Program-made: the position numbers and the translations under genes | Assembly: GCF_011745365.1 (NCBI RefSeq) | Contig: NW_024468916.1 | Location: 124,001 to 188,000 of the forward strand | Length of the DNA stretch: 64,000 nt | Reading direction: 5' to 3' | Source of the DNA: Cryphonectria parasitica EP155 | Taxonomy: Eukaryota > Ascomycota > Sordariomycetes > Diaporthales > Cryphonectriaceae | Shown: positions 22,978-34,102 of the stretch, one piece after another | How positions within the stretch are numbered: the first letter of the stretch is position 1 | Layout of the letters: every line of letters begins with the position of its first letter | The notes under the pieces: model-generated | What the model saw: only the letters and a program-made list of their open reading frames with translations | Told to the model about the DNA's origin: nothing | Databases searched by the model: none

Positions 22978-24071
22978 TCAGACCTGACACTTATCCACTC
23001 GTGCGTCTTCAAAGAGACTCTTGGGGCCCAGAAACGAGATCCTACCGTCTTCCCGTTCATACTTGACAAGAGGGATCCCGCGAACATCTCCCCCATCCTG
23101 TGGTTCGACGAGACCCCTCTTCACCTTGCTGAAGAAAACTTCGACTTGCCCCACGAAATCACCAGCGTCCACAGTGCTGGTAATGTGTCCACAGGCCAGC
23201 ATGACCCTATCTCCTTCAGCAGAGGAGGCCGCGTTCCAGCTGCTGATCAGATCCCGCAGTTTGAACAGGGTCGACGTGTAGGCGTGGAGGTTGCCCCCGC
23301 CAGGCGGGAAGATTATTGGCGCCCACTCATACATTGTGTCGCCCACGAAAAGAACCCTCTCTTGGGGGTCCCATATCGCAACTTCATCTGGCGTATGGCC
23401 TGGGGCGTGATATATGACCAGCCCAAGATCATGGGATTCGCTGCCATCGTCATGTCTCATTGTCTCCGCGTCGCCCGCCCAATGTCTAACTGTGTATCTG
23501 GGCGTGTCCATCCCGACGAAGCGACACAGGGAGTTGCTGGGCAGGTCACCTTGAATAAAGTCTTTATCGTTTGCGCTGGCCCATATCGACGATCTGGGAG
23601 TGTCTGTGAACTGCTCTATACCGCCTTTTTCGGGAGGGGGCGCGATGTTGATACACATTGGGTCAACCTTTACGTGTCTCAAGATGCAGAAGCGAAAGGG
23701 CGAGAGTGCTCACCGATATGATCATAGTGACAGTGCGTACACACGACGGCATACCCCTTCTGCCCTTCAGGGTTCAGCGGCTGGCCCTCATTGCCCTCGA
23801 CTGGGTATGTCTCGATGAAACGGCGGAGTGACCTCAGCTCGACAGACGGATCCCTTGCCGCACCGCCACAGCCAGTGTCAACAAGGACAATGACAGAAGC
23901 ATAAATTTTGGCATATATGAAGGGATGCTCTCTCCATTGGTCATCTTCGACAATGAGAAAGGTCGTGGAGTTGAGACGCGTGCAGGTAAAACAGGTCGAT
24001 GGTGGTGGCTCAGCGTGTGATTTCCCTCCGGCCGCAACGCGGCTGGCCGTGTCGATTTTCGCTGACGTCAT
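22978..24071 (-). CDS. Metallo-beta-lactamase-fold hydrolase
   Basis: Binuclear-metal hydrolase of the MBL fold. Two exons, 24071-23714 and 23624-22978, join in phase to 334 residues. The intron was placed so that THCHYDHIGG, the HxHxDH metal motif (about residues 112-121), continues into IEQF. Other metal ligands appear as HAPGHTPDE, GDTMYEWAP and the late CGHITSTVD. The family contains glyoxalase II-like, lactonase-like and many uncharacterised fungal members; the substrate cannot be named from sequence. There is no signal peptide, so it is probably cytosolic. The 3' end converges on the MFS gene, 235 bp apart. The sequence looks complete and intact. Confidence 0.88.
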
Positions 24072-25507
24072 AGAGTAATTATTACTGTACAGAAAATGCC
24101 TTGGACTGGACGCGCTGCGAACTGAGTATCTGTATTGATAGCATGAGGTGTGATGAGGTTGTATTCAGGCGTGTAGGAGGTCAGTAACAGCGAGCCCTGA
24201 GAGGTAAGATGAGTAAGTAAAAAGTACTTACGCAGGGAGTAATGGCTGCCAAGAGAGAAGAAGTAGGGTCTCAGGGACCGTCTGCAAGAGTGCGGGGTGA
24301 AAACGTACAGTCCCTACTAAGTACTTATTCACGGATCGCAAATGATTTTATGTCTATTTTTCCTGTCATTATTTGTTTCTTGTTCCTAGTCCTTCCAGAG
24401 TTTTGTAATGAAGATTGGCTTAAGGTAATGGCAGCTCGGGGCAATACGAAGTCATTTGCTGGTGTACTCGAGCACCTATGTACACGACATCAATACTGAC
24501 CCGTTGTTATTCTCTTGCTGTTGCATTCTACTCGTTATCCTTTCGTGTATGTTCTTCGTCCTCTTCTTAACCATTTCTTTTTGTCATTTCTTTTCTGGCC
24601 TCTCATAGACTAAAGCACTTACTCCTGGAGATCAACCACCGCCTAATTCAGACCAGTCATAATCCAAGCAGCGCAATGGCTATGTTGGGAGCTTTATGCC
24701 CATTGTCTACAAGGCCTCTGATATAGCACAGCCCATTCCTTGTGATACTTCTCTCACTCTTACACTGCTTTTCCTGAGCTCGAACCAACACTGGATTTCC
24801 TTTCAAGCGTAAGGAATCTCATAACTTCTAATACCAAAATCACTGTTAAAAGAGTCCAGATTGCCGATTTCACGGATGTGGCCGGCGCTAAGTAACAGGC
24901 CCGGGAGGTTTCAACGGAAGTTTCCAGGCCATCGGATTTTCCTAGAATGATGCGCCTCAAGTACCGAACCTCGCCTTTGCTCAGAATATTATCGTTCCTT
25001 CGGCTATGCGGATTCTTCTTCTTCCAGCGAGAGACAAAGATTGGTCAGCAGCTGCAATGCGTTGAGATCAGAGACCATCGCAAGAGGGGAGGAACAGGAA
25101 CAGGCATGATAGAGATCTCAGCATGCAGCACACCGAACCATTTCCGAGAATGGTCCTTGAGCCGGTGCGAAAACCTGGGAGGCCAAGGACTGCCCCTGCA
25201 ACTGGCAAGTATCGATGACGCCGTCTTTTTTATGTACGTCCACGGATTTTGGCCTAGGCGCAACGTTCAGTCTTGAAATCATGGCGTGCACAGCATAATT
25301 AATATAGCAGGGCTGCTTCATTCATCTGTAAATTAAATAAAAAATAAAAAATAAAAAAAACCCCCCCCAAATAAAAAAAGAACCTATTGTGGAAAGATTT
25401 CCCCTTTGCCCAAACGACTTTTTACTCAAATACATGTTCATACACTATTTTGCTACGCCAGCTTCCTATAGACTTTGAGTCTTGTCTACCTTCTATCTTC
25501 ATCTTTT
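24072..25507. other. Divergent intergenic region, no gene seen
   Basis: 1.4 kb between the starts of the MBL-fold and NADH-dehydrogenase genes. It is AT-rich, with an A-rich and C-rich run at 25330-25380. Short frames such as 24242-24499 lack domain content and splice support. Confidence 0.5.
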
Positions 25508-27034
25508 ATGTTAGGATTCACACGCAGGCGTGTCATTGCAGCCATGCCATATGTAGCCAAACGAGCCAACAGGAAAGGGGTCGTCATCGTGGGATCTGGT
25601 TGGGCTGGGGCCACTCTGTCAACCGCTCTGGATGAGCACAAGTTCAAGATCACGATCGTCTCTCCTGAGGAAACAACTCCCTACACACCGCTGCTGGCGA
25701 GCGCCGCTTGCGGTCTCTACGACTTCAGGTTCGTACAATTTGATTCCATGAAAACTATTGTAATGGGGTGGGGAAACATCTCATACAGCACATGTTCTGA
25801 TCGGGCACAGTATCGTGGAAACATCCATTCGTCATCAGGCTCGAGATGTTCGCTACATCAAAGCCAGTGTTGAGGATGTCGAGTTCGACTCCAAGACTTG
25901 CAAGTGCATGCCGGCCTTCGACGAGGTGGCCGACACCGCACCACAACAGTTCGGCCTGCCCTACGACTACCTCATTTTGGCACCAGGATGTACCAACAAC
26001 ACATTCGGCACCCCAGGTGTGGCAGAGAACGCCATGTTTGTCCGTACAGCACGGGACGCCAAGGCAATTCAAACTCGCATCCGTGATTGCTTCGAAATAG
26101 CTTCAATCCCTGGTCTCTCAGGAGAGCAGAGTAAGTAATACTTTCTCAACCTGGCATCTATAATCCCTCAGTCTCTGTCTTTCCTTCTCTTTCCCTCTCG
26201 ATATGTATATGACTACTTCTATAGATTAAGAAACTGACTACTTGAAATATAGTTCGAGACATCCTGCATTTTGTAATTGTTGGAGCGGGGCCTACCGGCG
26301 TTGAGATATCAAGCGAACTCTCCGACCTCTTCCACGGTGATTTCGCCAGGCTATACCCACATGTCAAAAAACATGTGCGCATCTCGGTACACGATATTGC
26401 ACCCAACGTGCTGGGTGGCTTTGATCAGAACCTCCAGGAGTATGCCATGGAAAGCTTTGATAGAAGAGACGTTGAGGTTGTCACCGGCAGCCACATCGAA
26501 AAGGTGGACAGCAAGGCCATCTACACCAAGGAGCTGGGCAGAATTCCTTGTGGTGCAGTGATCTGGAGCACGGGGAACAAGGTCACTCCGCTTGTGGAAA
26601 ACCTCAGATGCAAAAAGTCTGAGCACGGGCTGCCACGGATGCTGACGGATGAGTTCCTCCGGCTGAAGGCTAACAAGGGCGGCATCATGTCCGATGTCTT
26701 CGCTCTTGGTGATGCTGCAGATATCGAGGGCTCAAGTCTGCCAACAACCGCCGAGGTTGCTTGCCAAAAAGGGAAGTGGCTTGCAACGGCAATGAACGCA
26801 GAGTTCAAGGAGAGCAGGGTTGGCCATTTTGAATACAAGCAGGCACCGATTGTTGCGTATCTGGGCCATAGTGATGGTGTGATTGCTGGGAAGAGTGACT
26901 ACACTGGAGCAGAGGCCTGGGTCGCCTGGAGAAGCAAGAACTTTCTGTGGACGCGAACATGGAGACAGCGAGTGCTGGTAGTTGTGAGCTGGGTGCTAGA
27001 TCGGTTGACCGGCAGGACAATTGCGCCAAGGTAA
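25508..27034 (+). CDS. Type II (rotenone-insensitive) NADH dehydrogenase / AIF-like FAD oxidoreductase
   Basis: Single-polypeptide FAD enzyme that passes electrons from NAD(P)H to ubiquinone without proton pumping, at the mitochondrial inner membrane. Three exons, 25508-25728, 25811-26130, 26253-27034, join to 440 residues. The basic N-terminus (MLGFTRRRVIAAMPYVAKRA) resembles a mitochondrial presequence. The first dinucleotide fold is VVIVGSGWAGATLS (FAD), the second is HFVIVGAGPTGVEISSEL (NADH), and the second FAD contact is GIMSDVFALGDAAD. YLILAPG and GAVIWSTGNKV complete the pattern. At 440 residues it is shorter than the ~550-residue external enzymes and has no EF-hand. A second in-frame ATG at 25475 would add 11 residues. 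Confident for the family; which membrane face it uses is open. Confidence 0.9.
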
Positions 27035-27216
27035 TGAAATTGTCTACCTTTCTTATACTGAGGTGTTTTCATACACATTTATAGACGCATAGTATAGAAA
27101 GAAAAGAAAAGAAAGGATTGTATTGGTCTCTAGGGTTCATTCTTGTAACCCCGTTGTATTCCCACTGCACACGCCGCTACATAGATATAACCAGCTACTC
27201 ACGACAGCAAAACTGA

Positions 27217-28611
27217 CTATTTGCCCACCACTAGATATAGAAGCTTTGGATTGGAGTCTCTGATCACTCCTGCAGCATTCGCTGTCGCGTTGTCGAGGTC
27301 TGAGCCGGTTGGGTTGGTATCATCATACGGGAATGCGTATCCCATACCACCATACTGGTTTTCGTGTACGAGCCTGGCATAATGGTTGGTATGTTTGACT
27401 TTGTAGTATTGCTCGGCGGTAACGTTTGCATTGGGCTGGAGTTGGCCGTGGAAGATAAGGAGCGTGCTTCGTTGGAACGCGGCGCATAGTCGAGGTACAA
27501 TCTCGGCCTGGGTCCGGTCGATATTACTTCCGTTGACATGAAAGGGACTGCCCAACTCTTGTGTACATCCAAAGACTTGAACAGTGGTTGGTTTGCCAAA
27601 GATGTAGTCATTGTTACCTCGACGGCATACAAGCTGTTCGTCGGCACTAATGTTGCAGGTGACCACCGTGCTGTTTTCGACGCTCAACCCGTCTGGGTCG
27701 GAAGAGCTACTGTCCTGGGTGTCGATCCTTAGGTCCACCGTTGTGAAGGTCTCCCAGACTTCTTCAATGTAAACATCGTAATATGTGGACAAGTTGTCGG
27801 TTGGGTTCATGGCGAGGTACTGGCTGGGCGATAAGACGCGGATCAGCTTGTCACCAGCACGAACACAAAGTTTTGACCAGTTGTATTGGTCATTCAGAGT
27901 CTGCTTTTCTAAGCCCTCACAGACTGACTCTGTCGCATTTGGAATGAGCCCGTAGACAGTGGTGGTAAGTCCTGTCTCTGAGACCACTCGTATACCCAAA
28001 GGAACGGATACAGAATCCACGCTAGAAATATCCGCATAGAAATTGCCCTCGAGATATGTGAACTCCATGAATGAGAAGGAGATGTTGTATTCTGAAAGAC
28101 CGGGATTCGAGACGGATGGTTGTACAAATCCCGAGTTCGGTCCGCCCCCTACCGTGCCAAACGCAAGTTGCTCTTCGGCGACGTAAATGCGACCACTGGC
28201 AGCGTAACTTGGTAGGAAGAGAGACGTGTTCTCGCCCGGGGGAAGTTGGATCTCGTAGTTGGTGTCCTCCAGGGTGTAGTAGTAAGGGACAGAGGTGTTT
28301 CCGTCCGGCTTGACCTTCCAAAAGAAAGAGCTGTCACTGCCATTGTATAAGACGTAGTAGGCCCCGTTGTCAGGATCCAAGGCGGTCACGTAGGCGTAGA
28401 GCTGGTTCGTTCTGCCATTGTAGATGGTGACATCAAGTTTCGTATCATTTCCAGCCACATCGTCTGAGTTTCGATGTAGAAGGACATGTCCTGTGTTCAT
28501 AGAACTGGTCCCGGCCTCAGGTCGGTAGATATTCGAGCCCGTCGCCAGACGTGAGAAAAGCAGCGAAACAGGAGCCATGAGGCTCAATGCTAAAGCGAGC
28601 AAGGATCGCAT
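27217..28611 (-). CDS. Secreted GH64 beta-1,3-glucanase-like protein
   Basis: Single-exon, 464-residue secreted protein. The first ~25 residues form a signal peptide (RSLLALALSLMAPVSLLFS). The body is rich in N-glycosylation sequons (for example NDT, NTS, NAT, NGS, NVT). The blocks YEIQLPPGENTSLFLPSY and SGRIYVAEEQLAFG, and the C-terminal HARLVHENQYGGMGYAFPYDD-like region around residues 420-440, match the thaumatin-like GH64 glucanases that release short beta-1,3-glucan oligomers (family knowledge). It probably acts on fungal or oomycete cell walls or in wall remodelling. A TATA-like element lies upstream at about 28788. The gene is isolated from other wall genes. Confidence 0.82.
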   Translation of the reverse strand: MRSLLALALSLMAPVSLLFSRLATGSNIYRPEAGTSSMNTGHVLLHRNSDDVAGNDTKLDVTIYNGRTNQLYAYVTALDPDNGAYYVLYNGSDSSFFWKVKPDGNTSVPYYYTLEDTNYEIQLPPGENTSLFLPSYAASGRIYVAEEQLAFGTVGGGPNSGFVQPSVSNPGLSEYNISFSFMEFTYLEGNFYADISSVDSVSVPLGIRVVSETGLTTTVYGLIPNATESVCEGLEKQTLNDQYNWSKLCVRAGDKLIRVLSPSQYLAMNPTDNLSTYYDVYIEEVWETFTTVDLRIDTQDSSSSDPDGLSVENSTVVTCNISADEQLVCRRGNNDYIFGKPTTVQVFGCTQELGSPFHVNGSNIDRTQAEIVPRLCAAFQRSTLLIFHGQLQPNANVTAEQYYKVKHTNHYARLVHENQYGGMGYAFPYDDTNPTGSDLDNATANAAGVIRDSNPKLLYLVVGK

Positions 28612-29721
28612 GATGTAATGAAATGAACAGGTGATGGCTTGCTAATTACTGGAACAATGTACGTGAGAGAGAGGAAGAGAAAGAAAGAAAAGGAGAGTAC
28701 CTGAAATAATATAGCATTGGCAGGGAGTCCGTTTCCCGTTTACTCGCAAAAAATCGGTGCTCTGGACAGAAGAGCACGTATTTATAAATACTGCCCAAGG
28801 TTGTGACGAGGCCCTCTTCTGAGTCTTCGATTTTCCGACGCTCATATTGACAGTGATTCAGAGTGGGTTATGACTGACTAACAGTAATGCGTTTGACGTT
28901 TTGGAACAGCAAACATGCCAATCATTGTCCAACAAGACCGCTCATTATAACATCTGCATGCAACACAGTTTTTGGATACACTCATCGAACAGATCCTCAA
29001 AGCCAAGTACGCATGCAAGCCTACTCGAGTCACGAGAGCTCATTAATCAAAGTTTGTTGTCTCTGCCATCGCCATTTTTCCGGCAGTGAGTGATTCTTGC
29101 GTAGGGATTTTAGCACTGTTTGATATCAATAAACTAGAGATGCGGAATATAAGAATCCAGAAGAACTCTCAAGACCTAGAATAGGCTGCAACTCATGCCC
29201 AGTACACATGTTAATCTATCAGTGAATTGAAATCACTACGTGTGCAAGGACCAAGAAAATGGTATTGCATAGATGAATCATTCTGTCAGTTGTCCATGTG
29301 ATATGAGGCGTGGCAGCTACGCACGATATTATATATTCGACAGGGCACTTTTTCCAGGTCCTTCTTGGCGCTCTAACCGTTGTGTGATCAACATAGCTTA
29401 CCTGCATACTTTAAATGGGTTTGAGAGCACCTGGCAGACTGTGATTGGCTGTAAGCTGCAGCAGTGACTTGTCAGAAACACACTTGCGCGGTACTAGGAA
29501 AGAAGTTGTAAGATGTATTAGTATGGATGTCAATATCCAATCGTAGCAATGGCCGCGCTTAAGAATGAGGAAAAGCAGCAAAGATGCTCGAAAGCGGCTA
29601 TGGACACACCAATGTTAAGACTTTAAGGGAAACAAATGCCGAGCCAGGTTGAGACTGGCTAACTTCAATGCTGAGGCAGGGGCTAGAAAAACATATAACA
29701 CGACATAATTCCTTCCAGTGT
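28612..29721. other. Intergenic, GH64 promoter and SDR 3' side
   Basis: 1.1 kb with GH64 promoter sequence (purine-rich around 28660-28700) and an AT-rich remainder. No gene is seen. Confidence 0.55.
28786..28798 (-). promoter_or_regulatory. TATA-like palindrome upstream of GH64 gene
   Basis: The near-palindrome tatttataaata lies about 180 bp before the GH64 start codon, a reasonable distance for a TATA box plus 5' UTR in a filamentous fungus. Based on sequence alone. Confidence 0.35.
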
Positions 29722-30807
29722 TCACTTGGCATACTGCCCATACAGCTGCTCACACCATTCCCAGAACTCTTTTGCCTTTCCATTCCCAATGGCCTTTATG
29801 ATCCCAGTGTTTGTGGATTTCTGTTGAAGCCGCCCGAACGGCAAGACGTAGGCGCCGTTATTTTCGAGGCTGACCTCGTTAGAGAAACCGGCGTACAGCA
29901 TCGTATAAGCCCCCATCTGTGCTGGATAAAAGGTCGGGCTCAGGAATGTCATCAACCAGCCCGGCTGGTGTTTCCAGACGGGCGTCGTGATCATGCCAGG
30001 GTTCTGCGTCACGCTGACAATGGCATCGGCTTTGCCAGCCTCCGTCTCGTGGCCCCACCTGCGAGCCCCTTCGACACCCAGGAGCCAGTTGCCCGCCTTG
30101 CTTTGTGCGTAGTCGCGTGATGCGGCTTCCGACCCTGTCTCCTCAGCATTCATTCTGTTGAGGGCGTCGAGGTCAACGCCCTCCTCGGGAGCAAACCTCT
30201 CGATGATGAGAGAAGCAGTCCAGACCACACGCGTGGCGCCAGGTGGTGACTGGGACGCCGCATTGCGCAGTTGAGGGAGCAGCTCCTGCGTGAAGAGCAG
30301 TGGTGCGACACAGTTGATCCCGATGTGACCCTCGATGCCCTGCTTGGTCTTGGTCCCAATAGGACTTCCGGCAATGCCCGCATTGTTCCAGAGGATGTCC
30401 AGACGGGACTCCTTCTCCGCGAAGAAGGCGGCTGAGGACTTGATAGTAGCGAGATCGTCGAGGTCGAGATGCATGTAGGTGATGCTTCCCGGCGGGCCAG
30501 CCGTACTGTCGTCGTCCCTGGAGGCTGTCTTGTATTCGTCCAGAACTTCTTTGATGGCGGCTTGGGCACGCTCTTCGGACCGACAAGCTATGTAGATCTT
30601 GGCACCTTTAGGGTACAGCAGCTTCACAAGCGCCAGCCCAATGCCCGAGTTGCCTCCGGTAATGATAAACACGCGGCCATCTTGACGCGCCACAGATGTC
30701 TCAGTGTAGGTCGGTTTAGGGGGGAACCACTGGTCCACGATATCAACCACCTTGTCGCGAGACAGGCCACTAAAGAGAGTAGAAAAGTTGATCAGAGTGT
30801 TCGGCAT
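29722..30807 (-). CDS. Short-chain dehydrogenase/reductase (retinol dehydrogenase-like)
   Basis: Single-exon, 361-residue NAD(P)-dependent oxidoreductase with Rossmann fold. The cofactor motif is VFIITGGNSGIGLAL (TGxxxGxG), followed by ACRSEERA after strand 2, whose arginine suggests NADP preference, and by NNAG (LWNNAGIAG). The catalytic serine is in VWTASLI and the active-site pair is YAQSK (YxxxK). The N-terminal ~45 residues before the fold are an extra extension with FPPKPTYTE. The family (retinol dehydrogenase/WWOX-like) is common in fungal clusters and general metabolism; the substrate is unknown. The aldehyde dehydrogenase gene lies 0.49 kb upstream on the same strand, so alcohol-to-acid oxidation in two steps is possible but inferred. 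Confidence 0.9.
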   Translation of the reverse strand: MPNTLINFSTLFSGLSRDKVVDIVDQWFPPKPTYTETSVARQDGRVFIITGGNSGIGLALVKLLYPKGAKIYIACRSEERAQAAIKEVLDEYKTASRDDDSTAGPPGSITYMHLDLDDLATIKSSAAFFAEKESRLDILWNNAGIAGSPIGTKTKQGIEGHIGINCVAPLLFTQELLPQLRNAASQSPPGATRVVWTASLIIERFAPEEGVDLDALNRMNAEETGSEAASRDYAQSKAGNWLLGVEGARRWGHETEAGKADAIVSVTQNPGMITTPVWKHQPGWLMTFLSPTFYPAQMGAYTMLYAGFSNEVSLENNGAYVLPFGRLQQKSTNTGIIKAIGNGKAKEFWEWCEQLYGQYAK

Positions 30808-31294
30808 GGTGGATGTTGAATTGGAGCCCGATCTTGTATGCTGTGGAACACATGGGGATCATAGTTCAGGGGAACCAGGTTATCCGTCTCGATTTTATGG
30901 GTTGAGAAATGGTCCGAGGTTCAACAGCAGCTTGACCAGGTTCATAAAAGGGGTCCACTCACCAGGACATGGTGATATCAGGACAGATAATGAGTCGTGC
31001 CGGTTCTTACACAGGTTAGTCGTGATTCCTGCAATGTCAAGTAAATATAGCCGCTCCGATCATACCTAACTCGTGATTCCATCGCGCTGAGGGCCTCACA
31101 GCTTGACTGACACCTTCACCAGAGAACAGCAGAAACATTGAAAATGAAGCAAATGGCAGATTTATTTCAATGCCATTTTGGTGACCAAAAAGCCTTGCCC
31201 ATCAAGTCAACAGATATAATCAAAATTGTCTACTATGGTAACCAAGTAAATAAACTCAAATGAGCCACTTGATTCCATGGACAGGAAATCAGTC
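30808..31294. other. Intergenic between ALDH stop and SDR start
   Basis: 0.49 kb separating two genes on the same strand. Enough for a terminator and an independent SDR promoter; nothing else is seen. Confidence 0.55.
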
Positions 31295-32982
31295 TCAGAT
31301 CTTATTACCCATATTGATGTGCACAGCCTTGGCCTGCGTGTAAGCCTCCAGCCCTGCCTCGCCCAGCTCTCTACCAATGCCGCTCTGTTTCACGCCGCCA
31401 AAGGGGACGCGAGGGTCGCAGTCCTGGCTGCTATTCACCCAAATCATGCCTGCCTCGATCTGCTCAGCAATGCGATGGGCCCTGACGAGATTCTCAGTGA
31501 AAATCGCAGCGCCCAGGCCGTAGGTTGTATCGTTGGCCATGGCAACAGCTTCCTCGTCGGTCTTAAACTTCCCAATGACAACAACTGGTCCGAAAATCTC
31601 TTCCTTGAAGATGGTCATTGAGTTCTGGACATCTGTGAACACAGTAGGAGCTACAAAGTACCCCTTTGCAGGCACAGCGTCGCCGCCCTCGCCGCCGCAC
31701 AAGAGCGTCGCCCCTTCTGCGCGACCGGTCTCGATAAACGACTTGACGCGCTCGCATTGCTGTTTCGTGACCTGTGGCCCGTGGTATGTCTTCTCGTCAA
31801 AGGGGTCGCCCAGAATGCTGACCGATGCGACGCGCGCCTGGAACGCCTCGATGAATTTCTCGTAAGTGCCCTCTTGGACCAGGATGCGGGATGTGGCCGT
31901 GCAGATCTCGCCCTTGTTCGACATGATGCCCAGGTGGGACCACTTGACGGCCTGGTCGAGATCGGCATCGTCAAAGACCAGCAGGGGCGACTTGCCTCCA
32001 GTCTCGAGGGTGATGTTCTTCAGGGTCTTGGCGGCGCCGGCCATGATGATGCGAGCGGTTGCAGTGGAGCCGGTGAAGGCGATCTTGTCGACGAGCGGGT
32101 GCTCGACCAGAGTAGCCCCGGCCTCCTTGCCTGTGCCGTTGAGGAGGTTTACGACGCCTGGTGGGAATCCTGCCTCCTTGATCAGCTGCCCGAGGACAAG
32201 GATGCTGAGGGGCGTCTGCTCGGCCGCCTTGAGCACAACGGTGTTGCCGCAGGCGAGGGCTGGGCCGAGTTTCCAGCAGGCCATGGAGATGGGATAATTC
32301 CAGGGAATAATCTGCCCAACCACGCCGATAGGCTGTCGTATGGTGTACGCGAACTTGTCCTTGGTCGTCGAGATGGTCTGGCCAAAGACCTTGTCTGCCC
32401 ACCCGCTGTAATAGCGCATTGTTCCGATGGCCTCTGGCATGTCTCCCTCCAGAGCATCTGCATATGGCTTTCCTGCAAGAGATTGCAATCGTATTGTTGA
32501 TCAATAGTTAGTCTCTGTGCCGTTCTTCGTCTTCTCCTCTCCATCTCCTGGCAGGGGGAAAGCTTTTCATTACCATTGTCCCATGTGTCAATGGTGGCGA
32601 GCAGCTCCTTGTTCTGCTCCATCAGGTCTGCCAGCTTTGCCATGAGGATGCCGCGATCTGTGCCAGGAAGGGTACTCCATGGCCCCGTCTTCAGGGCGGT
32701 GCGTGCCGCCTTCACTGCTGTGTCTACATCGCTAGCAGAGGCTGCCTGTACTGTGGCAATCTCCGATTCCGTGCTACAAGGTAGGGCAGTGGGGGAGTAC
32801 ATCAGCACGACAGAACAAGAAAGGTATAAAGACGCGAGCCATCTGTCAACTTACTAAGGGTCGATGGATGTGATGGTCGAACCTGAAGAGCTCTTCACAA
32901 ACTCATTATTGATGAAAAGCCCCAGAGGTTGGTCATACTTTCGACCATTTGGGGCTGTGAGCGAAACAGTCAAAGCAGCCAT
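31295..32982 (-). CDS. Aldehyde dehydrogenase (NAD(P)+), ALDH superfamily
   Basis: Oxidises aldehydes to acids. Three exons, 32982-32855, 32773-32574, 32472-31295, join to 501 residues, the usual cytosolic ALDH length. The start ATG follows cac and reads MAALTVSLTAPNGR. The active-site elements are IPWNYPISM (coenzyme and Asn region), IAFTGSTATARI (Rossmann loop), LETGGKSP with the general-base glutamate, and GEICTATSRI with the nucleophilic cysteine. EIFGPVV near the C-terminus is also typical. No targeting signal is visible. It lies directly upstream of the SDR gene on the same strand, and is divergent from the kinase-like gene at 34103. Confidence 0.95.
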
Positions 32983-34102
32983 GTGGACAGTGGGAAGTGA
33001 GTCAGCCGGTTGTGATACTGAATGGCAGGACTGGTATGTGTGTGTTTCCGAACTTCAATGCGTCAAATCATCGTGAGGCGACGTTACGACGGTCAGACGC
33101 CGACTTTATTATATCGTTGGCCAGGAAGCAACTATTAAATTTATAACAAGAGGTCCACATTTCGTACAGTACATGCATCTGCAAGTTGTGCTCAAATCAC
33201 TCGGTTTCAAGGGATGCCGGAAGGTTAGCCGGTAATTATCTACAGAGTCTGATAACAGCCTCCAAACATGATAAAAATGCAGCTTATTTAAAGCACAGAA
33301 AGTAGTCATATTGTCTCGTAATTCAGCCCTTATGCTGACGATTCTCTTTTCGGATGCTTCGCCCGGGAGCCCTAGCGAGTTCCAGTTAGTGCAGCAGGGA
33401 GAAATGCTGGAGGAAACTCAATATCGAAGATAGAATGCTGCTTGCGCTCAGTTACAACTGACCGAGGCTTCGCTTCAGGGCGGAATTATAATTGGATGGG
33501 CTCAAGTGCAGTGTGCCGCATATAACTTATGCAGAGTGCATATGCTAGACCAGTGACGACCCAGGAAAAGAAACTGTATTTGCCTTCATTTCTTTCTCTC
33601 TGTGTCTCTCTCTCTGTGTGTCTGTCGTGTTCTTTCCCAATTCCGTGGCTTCTTTTTTCACTTTCTCCTTTCATTGCGGTGGGGATGGCGACCGAAATTA
33701 CCTAAGCAGGTATGCAAGGCCATAGTGACTTGCACGGTCATTCAGCAGGTGCCTCTTGATGGTACATTTGCACGGATCCGGAGGCAAGACAATAAAGACG
33801 ACTGACTTGAAGGCGCAGCAGTAAGTGGGACTGAGGTTGTTGCATGGAACAAAGACGGGCGGGAAAACGAACGAGTTGGGACAGACAAAGGCTCCAGCAC
33901 AAACAATAGATAGACAAAGACTATCTGCTTTATCATCATCAATAGACCTGCTCGTGACCTTCCTTACTTACTCACATTACTTACTCGGTTACTCACTTAC
34001 CAAATAAACGCCTGTCTGTCGTGTTTGTCTTTTCATACCCTCTCCATCATTTTGACTGAACTAGAATTGTCACGCCTCACGTCTGCCACTGACAACTTCG
34101 CC
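32983..34102. other. Divergent intergenic region, no gene seen
   Basis: 1.1 kb with a CT/GT-rich stretch at 33590-33630 and an AT-rich middle. Contains the promoters of ALDH and the kinase-like gene. Confidence 0.5.

Noticed and set aside
31757..32500. 247-codon frame on the plus strand
   Set aside because: Antisense to the ALDH exon; the real protein with catalytic motifs is on the minus strand.
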